From Polynucleobacter sp. TUM22923 (GTDB lineage Bacteria; Pseudomonadota; Gammaproteobacteria; Burkholderiales; Burkholderiaceae): a stretch of 64,000 nt of DNA. The notes beneath the pieces were generated by a model. That model saw nothing but the letters and a program-made list of their open reading frames with translations, was not told where the DNA came from and made no database searches. A program made the translations under genes and the position numbers. Positions 25,102 through 32,303 of this stretch are shown in pieces. The stretch's first letter is position 1. Each line of letters begins with the position of its first letter. The stretch spans positions 1,054,001 to 1,118,000 of the forward strand of contig NZ_AP027274.1 in assembly GCF_030295705.1 (NCBI RefSeq), read 5' to 3'.

Positions 25102-25605
25102 TTAGTTAATCCCAACCCAGCGCCCAAGCTCATGCCAAAAACTCATCGGCAGGAGCGTTAAAAGCCAGGTAATGGTCACGTATCGAAGAAATTTCCCGAT
25201 AGTCATATAAATCAAGCAAGGCATCCAAGCCAATCGCAGCCAACCGGCCGCCAAGCAAAGTGGGTCACCCAATCCAGGCAGCCAAGAGAGTAAGAGCATT
25301 TTCGGCCCCCTAGCCTCTAACCAACGCTGCACACGCCCATTTGTAGGCCCCTTCAGCGATTCAAAACTATTTCGACTAAGAAGCCCCAGCCACCAATCAA
25401 ACATGCCTCCTAGCGTGTTGCCGGCCGTTGCCACGAAAATAGCAATCCAATAAAAATGAGGATTGATGGTGATGTAGGTAAACAGGAGAGGCTCAGACCC
25501 AATTGGTATTAGGGTAGCTGAAATAAAGGCACTAATAAATACCGCCGGCATGCCAATCGAGGGCATGCCAAAGAAATCAAAAAAATGAGCAAGTATTTGG
25601 TCCAT
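25102..25605 (-). CDS. YqaA/DedA-like inner-membrane protein
   Basis: A 167-residue membrane protein with four or five helices. It contains the SNARE-associated/VTT core: PIGSEPLLF, GNTLGGMFDWWLG, and LLSWLPGLGDPLCLAAGWLR with the re-entrant arginine-rich loop. This matches the short YqaA branch of DedA proteins, some of which act in lipid carrier recycling or envelope homeostasis. It is on the opposite strand to its neighbours and probably unrelated to the catabolic locus that surrounds it. Confidence 0.8.
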   Translation of the reverse strand: MDQILAHFFDFFGMPSIGMPAVFISAFISATLIPIGSEPLLFTYITINPHFYWIAIFVATAGNTLGGMFDWWLGLLSRNSFESLKGPTNGRVQRWLEARGPKMLLLSWLPGLGDPLCLAAGWLRLAWMPCLIYMTIGKFLRYVTITWLLTLLPMSFWHELGRWVGIN

Positions 25606-25709
25606 GGGGGTCCATTTTGACCTAGTTTAGGTATTTCACTTTATTTTTAATTCTTGCTTAAACTAGACAGTCTGATTAAACATTATTCCCTTACAGCCCC
25701 GAAAATCTG

Positions 25710-26879
25710 ATGACTCATCCCATTCCTAAGCCAGACCAATACCAAGATATGCGAGAAGCATTGCGCGACCAATGCGGCAGTTTTGATTCAGCCTATTGGC
25801 AAAAAGTCGACCATGAACGCGCTTACCCAGAAGCATTCGTGGATGCAATGACGACTGCCGGTTGGTTGGCCGCCCTCATCCCTGAGGAATATGGGGGATC
25901 AGGCCTAGGACTTGCTGAGGCCTCCGTCATCATGGAAGAGATCAATTTTTCCGGAGGGAACGCAGGTTCCTGCCATGGTCAGATGTACAACATGGGCACT
26001 CTCCTGCGCCATGGCTCAGACTTACAAAAGCAACTCTACCTTCCACAAATTGCTAGTGGCAAATTACGTCTTCAGTCAATGGCGGTAACCGAGCCCAGTA
26101 CGGGTACGGATACCACCAAGCTGAAAACTACGGCTGTAAAAAAGGGTGATAAGTACATTGTTAATGGTCAGAAAGTTTGGATCTCTCGTATCCAGCATTC
26201 TGACTTGATGATTCTTTTGGCGCGTACTACCCCCCTTGCTGAAGTAAAGAAAAAGTCTGAGGGAATGTCGATTTTTATCGTCAACCTTAAAGAGGCTATT
26301 GGCAACGGAATGGCAATCCAACCTATCGCTAATATGGTTAATCACGAGACGAATGAGGTCTTCTTTGATAACTTAGAAATCCCTGCCGAAAACTTAATCG
26401 GCGTAGAGGGGCAAGGATTTAAATACATACTGGACGGCTTAAACGCCGAGCGTGTGCTGATTGCTGCAGAGTGTATTGGTGATGCTTATTGGTTTGTGGA
26501 TAAGGCACGGCGCTATGCAAACGAACGTGTTGTCTTTGATCGTCCGATTGGTAAAAATCAGGGTATTCAGTTTCCTATTGCCGATAGCTTTATCGAAACC
26601 GAAGCAGCCAACCTAATGCGCTTTAAAGCTTGCGAACTATTTGACAACAATCAGCCTTGCGGGGCTGAGTCGAACATGGCGAAATATCTTGCAGCGAAAG
26701 CCTCTTGGGAAGCGGCAAATGTTTGCCTGCAAACCCATGGTGGCTTTGGTTTTGCGAATGAATATGACGTTGAACGCAAATTCCGAGAAACGCGTCTTTA
26801 TCAAGTGGCGCCCATTTCCACCAACTTGATTTACTCCTATGTTGCAGAGCACATCCTTGGTCTACCCCGCTCTTTTTAA
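25710..26879 (+). CDS. Acyl-CoA dehydrogenase with atypical catalytic site
   Basis: A 389-residue flavoprotein of the acyl-CoA dehydrogenase family: N-terminal helical domain, central beta domain with MAVTEPSTGTD (124-134) and KVWISR (155-160), and a C-terminal domain with QTHGGFGF (341-348). The usual C-terminal catalytic glutamate (YEGT-type) is replaced: the segment reads LYQVAPIS with Q365. A glutamate in LNAER (E247) matches the alternative position used by isovaleryl-CoA dehydrogenase and may act as base. It oxidises an unidentified acyl-CoA. The next gene, a CoA transferase, starts 50 bases downstream and could supply the thioester. Confidence 0.88.
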   Translation: MTHPIPKPDQYQDMREALRDQCGSFDSAYWQKVDHERAYPEAFVDAMTTAGWLAALIPEEYGGSGLGLAEASVIMEEINFSGGNAGSCHGQMYNMGTLLRHGSDLQKQLYLPQIASGKLRLQSMAVTEPSTGTDTTKLKTTAVKKGDKYIVNGQKVWISRIQHSDLMILLARTTPLAEVKKKSEGMSIFIVNLKEAIGNGMAIQPIANMVNHETNEVFFDNLEIPAENLIGVEGQGFKYILDGLNAERVLIAAECIGDAYWFVDKARRYANERVVFDRPIGKNQGIQFPIADSFIETEAANLMRFKACELFDNNQPCGAESNMAKYLAAKASWEAANVCLQTHGGFGFANEYDVERKFRETRLYQVAPISTNLIYSYVAEHILGLPRSF

Positions 26880-26905
26880 GCGGTCTATATTTTTTTAACT
26901 AGGCA

Positions 26906-26933
26906 CACCAGCGTATGAGCACCAGCATATGAA
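26906..26933 (+). repeat. Duplicated start region with five-codon leader frame
   Basis: A 14-base unit occurs twice in tandem (CACCAGCGTATGAG, CACCAGCATATGAA), with two mismatches. Each copy holds an ATG. The first (26915) opens the five-codon frame MSTSI whose TGA stop (26930-26932) overlaps the ATG of the CoA transferase gene (26929). Confidence 0.65.
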
Positions 26934-28113
26934 CACCCGCCCCTTAGATGGTATTACCGTCATTTCTCTTGAGCATGCAATTGCCGCCCCTTTTTGCACC
27001 CGTCAACTAGCTGATCTTGGTGCCCGCGTCATTAAAGTTGAGCGTCCTGGTGCCGGTGACTTTGCTCGTGCCTATGATGAGCGTGTCAATGGAATGTCCT
27101 CGCACTTCACTTGGGTGAATCGCTCTAAAGAAAGTTTGACCCTGGATCTAAAGCAAGCATCAGCATTAGAGGCACTTAAGACCCTACTCAAAACAGCGGA
27201 TGTCTTAGTTCAAAATCTAGCTCCAGGGGCAGCTGCCCGCATGGGGCTGACTGCAGAGCAGCTACACAAACATAATCCTAAATTAATTTTGTGTGACATC
27301 TCGGGCTATGGTAACGATGGTCCTTATCGAGATAAAAAAGCTTACGACCTGTTGATTCAAAGTGAGGCAGGCTTTCTATCAGTTACAGGTACCCCTGAAA
27401 CACCTAGTAAAGCAGGCAATTCAATTGCGGATATTGCCGCCGGCATGTATGCCTACACGAATATCTTGGCGGCACTTTTGCAAAGAGGAAAAACAGGCAA
27501 AGGATCCACCATTGATGTATCCATGCTCGAGTCTTTAGGTGAGTGGATGAGCTATCCGCTCTACTATGCCTATGAGGGCGCAACGCCTCCTCCTCGTAAT
27601 GGTGCTTCTCATGCCACGATTTATCCTTATGGCCCCTTTCAGGCGGGTGACGGTGGCACAGTCATGCTCGGCTTACAAAATGATCGTGAATGGGTGCAGT
27701 TTTGCGAAGTGGTTTTAGAAGATGCTGCGCTTGCCAAGGATGAGCGCTTTGATCAAAACTTTAAACGCAATGAAAAACGAGAGGCTTTATTAGTGATTAT
27801 TGACGCGTGTTTTAGTCAACTCACTACAGCTCAGGTGATTGCTAAATTAGATCAAGCTCAAATTGCCAACGCCCGTTTAAATGATATGAACGGCCTTTGG
27901 AAACACGAACAACTTCAAGCGAGAGGCCGTTGGATTGAGGTGGGATCACCGGTAGGCCCAATATCTGCCATGTTGCCCCCGGGAAAAAACAACAGTTATG
28001 ACTATCGGATGGATGACATTCCCTCAGTGGGTCAGCATACCCAGAGCATCCTGTCAGAGATTGGCATTCCTACAAACGAGATTGAAATAATGCGAGCTCA
28101 GGGCGCTATTTAA
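26929..28113 (+). CDS. Class III (CaiB/BaiF) CoA transferase
   Basis: A 394-residue CoA transferase. It starts PLDGITVISLEHAIAAPFCTRQLADLGARVIKVE, the family pattern; the nucleophilic aspartate that forms the acyl anhydride is D140 in KKAYDLLIQSE. It moves CoA between carboxylic acids such as succinate and an aromatic or alkyl acid. Together with the preceding acyl-CoA dehydrogenase it probably activates and oxidises the pathway acid. The start at 26929 is preceded by a duplicated ATG region that could couple translation. The substrate pair is unknown. Confidence 0.88.
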   Translation: MNTRPLDGITVISLEHAIAAPFCTRQLADLGARVIKVERPGAGDFARAYDERVNGMSSHFTWVNRSKESLTLDLKQASALEALKTLLKTADVLVQNLAPGAAARMGLTAEQLHKHNPKLILCDISGYGNDGPYRDKKAYDLLIQSEAGFLSVTGTPETPSKAGNSIADIAAGMYAYTNILAALLQRGKTGKGSTIDVSMLESLGEWMSYPLYYAYEGATPPPRNGASHATIYPYGPFQAGDGGTVMLGLQNDREWVQFCEVVLEDAALAKDERFDQNFKRNEKREALLVIIDACFSQLTTAQVIAKLDQAQIANARLNDMNGLWKHEQLQARGRWIEVGSPVGPISAMLPPGKNNSYDYRMDDIPSVGQHTQSILSEIGIPTNEIEIMRAQGAI

Positions 28114-28126
28114 CTTCAAAGTTAAA
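28109..28126. other. Inverted repeat over two converging stop codons
   Basis: TTTAACTT-CA-AAGTTAAA, perfect eight-base arms. It contains both the TAA of the CoA transferase gene and the TAA of the cardiolipin synthase gene, which are seven bases apart. It is A/T rich and lacks a T-run, so terminator function is uncertain. Confidence 0.5.
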
Positions 28127-29597
28127 GTAATGGTGATGTTAAATGGGCTGCATTTTCTAACAGCACGCGCCAACGCGGCCGCTTACCCCAAGCCGCTGGA
28201 TCAACTCTGTCGGACAAGGCTAAATAGGACTCAATTAATTTTTCAAGAGTAGCGCAGAACGCCTCGTTGTAGACGATTAAGCTAATTTCAAAATTCAAGC
28301 GTAAGCTGCGCTGGTCAAAATTAACAGATCCAAAAATAGCAATACGTCGATCAATTAATAAGCTCTTCGTATGCAACAGCCCCCCATGAAATTCAGCGAT
28401 TCGTACGCCAGCTTGCATGAGATCCGCGTACAAACTACGGCTACTCCAGGCAACTAATTTAGAGTCATTCAATTTGGGCACAATCAAAGTAACGATCACA
28501 CCTCGTCCAGCGGCAGCCATCAGTGCCTGCATCAATCCATCATCAGGGCCAAAATAAGGCGTAGTGATAGTAAGCTCCTCTCGTGCATCCATAATTGCAG
28601 AGAGTAAGACCTGATACAAAACATCATCACGATAAACTGGGCCCGATGAAAACTCTTGGGCTAATACCTTACCTTCTAATGGCATTGGGGCTGGAGCCAG
28701 CGCATTAAAGTGATTAATCTTTGGGTTATCGACACTCCAGTCAAAAGCGAACGTCAACTCAAATTGTGACGCCACTGGACCTTCTATTCTGACCATTGCA
28801 TCAACCCATTCGCCTACTCCCGAATCTTGTTTAAAAGTGCGTGGGTCAACCATATTCATGCTGCCAGTCCACACAATGGCGTTATCAACTACAAATATTT
28901 TGCGATGAAGTCTCAGATCAGCGCGGCGAAACTGAAAACGACCAATCTGAATCGGCAAGGCTTCCGTTACCTCTATGCCGGCGCTGGTAAATCGTCCTGG
29001 CCACGAAGATTTAAACCACAGCTTACTACCCAAAGAGTCCAGCAATATTTTGCAGGCCACACCTCGTTTAGCAGCAGCAATCAAGGCCTCACATACACGA
29101 TCTACATCACCGCCTAAAGCCCAAATGTAAAACTCTAGATGTAGTGTGCGCTTGGCCTGGTTGATCTCGTCAATAAAATGTTGCAAGATTTCAAGTGAAT
29201 TGGTGTGCAACTCAATCTTATTCCCTGCAATAACGGGAGATCCATTGTTAGACTCCGCCAAAAGACTGAGCGCCCTTCCCTCTGAAGGTAGCTGATCTCT
29301 ATCTTGGAGATATCGCTGACGCATAGTCTCGGTAATTAACGAATACTCTCGCTCCATACGGATGATCTTGCGTGTGAGCTTACGACCTACAGGGCGCTCG
29401 CCTATTAATATATATAGGGCAATACCAACCAAGGGAAATAACACCACAATCAGAAACCAGGCAATAGCCACACCGACTGGCCGCCGTACTGAGATCAGAC
29501 GAAATCCAAAAATGATCACGATAGCTGCATGCAACGCAGGCACCCAGAGTAAAGAAAATCCAAAAATAGAGCTTAAAAGATAATTTAAAATACTCAT
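28122..29597 (-). CDS. cls: Cardiolipin synthase (phospholipase D type)
   Basis: A 491-residue membrane enzyme. It has two N-terminal helices (about 1-60), then two phospholipase D domains with HKD motifs: LHRKIFVVDNAIVWTGSMN (about 226-244) and LHTKSLLIDRRIAIFGSVN (about 404-422). It condenses two phosphatidylglycerols into cardiolipin and glycerol. The start overlaps the stop of the EEP-family gene (ATGA), so the two are coupled. Length and layout match ClsA. Confidence 0.93.
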   Translation of the reverse strand: MSILNYLLSSIFGFSLLWVPALHAAIVIIFGFRLISVRRPVGVAIAWFLIVVLFPLVGIALYILIGERPVGRKLTRKIIRMEREYSLITETMRQRYLQDRDQLPSEGRALSLLAESNNGSPVIAGNKIELHTNSLEILQHFIDEINQAKRTLHLEFYIWALGGDVDRVCEALIAAAKRGVACKILLDSLGSKLWFKSSWPGRFTSAGIEVTEALPIQIGRFQFRRADLRLHRKIFVVDNAIVWTGSMNMVDPRTFKQDSGVGEWVDAMVRIEGPVASQFELTFAFDWSVDNPKINHFNALAPAPMPLEGKVLAQEFSSGPVYRDDVLYQVLLSAIMDAREELTITTPYFGPDDGLMQALMAAAGRGVIVTLIVPKLNDSKLVAWSSRSLYADLMQAGVRIAEFHGGLLHTKSLLIDRRIAIFGSVNFDQRSLRLNFEISLIVYNEAFCATLEKLIESYLALSDRVDPAAWGKRPRWRVLLENAAHLTSPLL

Positions 29598-30346
29598 GAA
29601 ATCTCCAGCTCTGCAGCAATACCCAGATGGTCAGAAAGTTTTAACCACTCATGCAAAATTTCTGCTGAATGAATTTGTAAGCCCCGTACATAAATGCGAT
29701 CCATTGGTAACAAGGGCTTCACACTAGGAAACGTTTTTGCTGGCGATCCGGTGAGAGTCTCAAAGACCTCACTAAAGCCAGCCTCTCGCATCGGGACACT
29801 AAGACGATTACGCCAGTCATTAAAATCACCTGCCACAATAGTAGGGCCACCTTGCGCAAGAGAATCTATGTAGCGAATAATCTCTACTAATTGTCGCTCT
29901 CGACCACGCTCAAATAATGCAAGGTGCACACAAAAACAATGGATTGGGGTTGATACCCCCTCGAGATAAGTGATGCTATGTAACAAGCCTCGCCGCTCAA
30001 ATCGATAAGCAGAAATATCGTAGTTTTCACCCTTATGTAATGGTCTCTTGGACAAAATGGCATTGCCATGATGCCCATCTAGGTACTCTGCGTTTTTTCC
30101 GTAATGCCAGTCATGCCAAAAATCTTCACATAAAAAATGGGTAAGCTCTGTTGACGGCCACTGCCCAAATCGTTTAATCCGTCCTCGATGCTCTTGCTGA
30201 AGCTCCTGCAAAAAAAGTAAATCCGGGTGGTGATCCCTCATCTTTTGGCGTAACTCATAGATAGTTGACTTTCGATGCAAGGGAGATACGCCCTTGTGCA
30301 CATTCATGGTCATGACACTAAAGCGGACAGCTAAGTTTTGCGTCAT
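29594..30346 (-). CDS. Endonuclease/exonuclease/phosphatase (EEP) family hydrolase
   Basis: A 250-residue metal-dependent hydrolase of the DNase I-like fold. Visible motifs are MTMNVHKG (N of active site), LLFLQEL with the metal-binding glutamate, VAGDFNDWRN, and the C-terminal SDHLGI with the catalytic histidine. Members cleave DNA, sphingomyelin or inositol phosphates. Coupling to cardiolipin synthase hints at a phospholipid-related substrate, which is inference. There is no signal peptide. It is overlapped at both ends: ATGA with the BFD-type gene upstream and ATGA with cls downstream. Confidence 0.85.
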   Translation of the reverse strand: MTQNLAVRFSVMTMNVHKGVSPLHRKSTIYELRQKMRDHHPDLLFLQELQQEHRGRIKRFGQWPSTELTHFLCEDFWHDWHYGKNAEYLDGHHGNAILSKRPLHKGENYDISAYRFERRGLLHSITYLEGVSTPIHCFCVHLALFERGRERQLVEIIRYIDSLAQGGPTIVAGDFNDWRNRLSVPMREAGFSEVFETLTGSPAKTFPSVKPLLPMDRIYVRGLQIHSAEILHEWLKLSDHLGIAAELEIS

Positions 30347-30546
30347 GAGGGATGCCCCGCTGCAATCTGCCGCCGCATTCGGGCTAGATAGATCTCACCC
30401 TCAACCAACTCCTGGCATTGCATGCATTTATTACAAATCGACGCTTGTTCGCGCAAATCCTCAATCGAACCGATAGGATGCGCATCCAAGTACAAGCGTA
30501 GATCTTCATCAAGGACCTCATTGCAGAGGCAGATCACCTCAGCCAT
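30343..30546 (-). CDS. BFD-type [2Fe-2S] ferredoxin-like protein
   Basis: A 67-residue protein with the bacterioferritin-associated ferredoxin pattern C6, C8, C38, C41 (CLC, CNKC); an extra cysteine, C44, follows. In other bacteria Bfd reduces bacterioferritin to release iron. No bacterioferritin gene is in the window. Its stop overlaps the start of the EEP hydrolase gene by four bases, an odd partnership. Divergent from the tungstate permease gene. Confidence 0.82.
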   Translation of the reverse strand: MAEVICLCNEVLDEDLRLYLDAHPIGSIEDLREQASICNKCMQCQELVEGEIYLARMRRQIAAGHPS

Positions 30547-30612
30547 GAAGGCAATTAATAGTAATTATTTGCATATATCCTATTTTGCCATCCCCTTGAT
30601 AGAATCAGGTCC

Positions 30613-31308
30613 ATGTTTACAACCTTTCAAGATGCCTTTGGACTGCTAGCGCAACTCGATGCCGCTGTAATTGGTATAGTCCTCGTCTCTCTGCAAGTGA
30701 GCCTGACCGCCCTAGTCTTTGGGGTCCTGATTGGCTTACCTGTTGGGGCACTGCTTGCTACCGAAGAATTTAGGGGCAAAAAAAGCATTACCGTGATACT
30801 CAATACGCTAATGGGGGTGCCCACTGTGATTGTAGGGGTGGTGGTTTACCTTCTACTGACGCGTTCTGGCCCCCTAGGATCGTGGGGGTGGTTATTTACT
30901 CCTAAGGGTATGATTCTGGCGCAAACTCTGCTCACAGCACCCTTAATTGCGGCCCTAAGTCGTCAAATACTAGAAGATTCCTGGAGAATTCACCGAGATT
31001 CATTTAGAGCCCTGCGCTTACCCAGAATGGCCTCTCTCAAGTGGCTTATTTGGGATTGTCGCTTTTCACTCACGATCGCAGTTTTAGCTGGACTAGCCAG
31101 AGCAATATCCGAAGTGGGCGCAGTCATGATTGTCGGTGGCAATATTGATCGCTCCACGCGCACGATGACCACCGCCATTGCCCTTGAGACTAGTAAGGGA
31201 GATCTCCCTTTAGCTTTAGCCCTTGGCATCGTCCTTTTAGGAATTGTTTTGTTAGCGAATATCTTCACCTTTATTGTTCGACAAATTGCGGAGCGACGAT
31301 ATGGCTAA
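30613..31308 (+). CDS. tupB: Tungstate-type ABC transporter permease
   Basis: A 231-residue inner-membrane permease with about five helices and the binding-protein-dependent transport loop (EDSWRIHRDSFRALRLPR, about 121-138). The N-terminal VSLQVSLTALVFGVLIGLP and the segment NTLMGVPTVIVGVVVYLLL are typical of TupB/WtpB tungstate permeases. It works with the ATPase that follows. There is no TupA binding-protein gene on either side. The location beside a molybdo/tungsto-formate dehydrogenase cluster supports a role in metal supply. Confidence 0.82.
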   Translation: MFTTFQDAFGLLAQLDAAVIGIVLVSLQVSLTALVFGVLIGLPVGALLATEEFRGKKSITVILNTLMGVPTVIVGVVVYLLLTRSGPLGSWGWLFTPKGMILAQTLLTAPLIAALSRQILEDSWRIHRDSFRALRLPRMASLKWLIWDCRFSLTIAVLAGLARAISEVGAVMIVGGNIDRSTRTMTTAIALETSKGDLPLALALGIVLLGIVLLANIFTFIVRQIAERRYG

Positions 31309-32008
31309 TACAGTGGAAGCATTTGATCGCTTCGTTGAACTCAAAAATATCATCGTTAAAAGTGATGGGCGCATCATCTTGAATATCCCCCATGCCATCA
31401 TTCCTACAGATCGAATTTGCGCTTGTATTGGCCCCAATGGCGCAGGCAAGACAACACTTTTAAAACTCATCGATGGGCTCATTAAGCCGGACTCTGGAAG
31501 CATTGTGCACTCATCAGGCAAAGTCAGATCTGCTTTGGTATTGCACCACACGCCCATGATTAAAGCATCAGCTAGAGCCAATATGGCGATGGCTCAAGAT
31601 GTTGACCCAGCAATTGATGCTGCGGCTATTGATGCGGTCATGATCAAAGTGGGGCTGAATCAGTTAGCCCACAGCCCAGCACACAAGCTGTCAGCCGGCG
31701 AAAGGCAAAAGCTCTGTCTTGGTCGAGTCATATTACAAAAACCTGACCTAGTCTTATTAGATGAACCAACAGCCAATCTGGATCCAATGACCACTGAACA
31801 GGTCGAAGAAATTGTTCGTCAGTTTAAGCAGCAAAAATCAGATGTCATTTTCACTTCACACCAGCTTGCACAAGTACAAAGACTAGCGGAGTACATTATC
31901 TTCATTGATGGCGGTGAGATCAAAGAAAAAGGACCCGTAGGTCCTTTCTTCTCCAGCCCTCAAACACAAGCAGCTAAGCGCTACTTGCATCAGGAGTTGT
32001 TAGCTTAG
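31301..32008 (+). CDS. tupC: Tungstate-type ABC transporter ATPase
   Basis: A 235-residue ATP-binding protein. Walker A is GPNGAGKTT, the signature LSAGERQKLCLGRV and Walker B LVLLDEPTANLDPMT; SHQ forms the H-loop. The start is ATG at 31301, overlapping the permease stop by eight bases, with GGAG seven bases upstream; a TTG at 31274 is deeper in the permease gene and less likely. The C-terminal molybdate-specific TOBE domain of ModC is absent, in line with TupC. It converges on the formate dehydrogenase cluster. Confidence 0.82.
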   Translation: MANTVEAFDRFVELKNIIVKSDGRIILNIPHAIIPTDRICACIGPNGAGKTTLLKLIDGLIKPDSGSIVHSSGKVRSALVLHHTPMIKASARANMAMAQDVDPAIDAAAIDAVMIKVGLNQLAHSPAHKLSAGERQKLCLGRVILQKPDLVLLDEPTANLDPMTTEQVEEIVRQFKQQKSDVIFTSHQLAQVQRLAEYIIFIDGGEIKEKGPVGPFFSSPQTQAAKRYLHQELLA

Positions 32009-32046
32009 CAGTTGCTTAGCAGTTACTTTGCAGTTACTTAGCTGCC
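32003..32046. repeat. 11-nt tandem repeat over two stop codons
   Basis: Four consecutive 11-base units: GCTTAGCAGTT, GCTTAGCAGTT, ACTTTGCAGTT, ACTTAGCTGCC. It spans the TAG stop of the ATPase gene (32006-32008) and the stop of the opposite-strand exported-protein gene (32034-32036). Confidence 0.75.
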
Positions 32047-32294
32047 GCAACCGGCGCCACAAAAGGTGGTGGGGCCACACAAGCAGCAGGAGCTGGCGTA
32101 CCAGGCATTTTATATTGGTCAGCTACCTTATTTTGGGAAAGGCACAACTGATACCCCCCCACTCTATTGCCATAGTCAGCCTTAGCCTTGGCTAATGTAG
32201 CCGCCTCTTGAGCTTCAGGTGTTAGCGGAGGCAAAGTAGCAAAAACAGATGCTGAAGCTAAAGTGCAGAGAGTGAGCGCAATGATTTTTTTCAT
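32034..32294 (-). CDS. Small exported protein at the end of the formate dehydrogenase operon
   Basis: An 86-residue protein with a Sec signal peptide (about 1-19, LTLCTLASASVFA) and a mature part carrying two cysteines (in YQLCLSQ and APAACVA) that could form a disulfide, plus a Pro/Ala/Val tail. It starts nine bases after the gamma subunit stop, so it is the last gene of the operon. I recognise no family. Small periplasmic partners of this kind are seen in respiratory operons, but a role here is only suggested by position. Confidence 0.65.
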   Translation of the reverse strand: MKKIIALTLCTLASASVFATLPPLTPEAQEAATLAKAKADYGNRVGGYQLCLSQNKVADQYKMPGTPAPAACVAPPPFVAPVAAAK

Positions 32295-32303
32295 GGCTTT
32301 TCC

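Noticed and set aside
25622..25666. CTAGTTTA ... TAAACTAG inverted repeat before the acyl-CoA dehydrogenase
   Set aside because: Arms are eight A/T-rich bases 29 apart; chance is a sufficient explanation.
30547..30612. Molybdenum cofactor riboswitch before the tungstate permease
   Set aside because: The gap is 66 bases, too short, and no suitable stems are seen.
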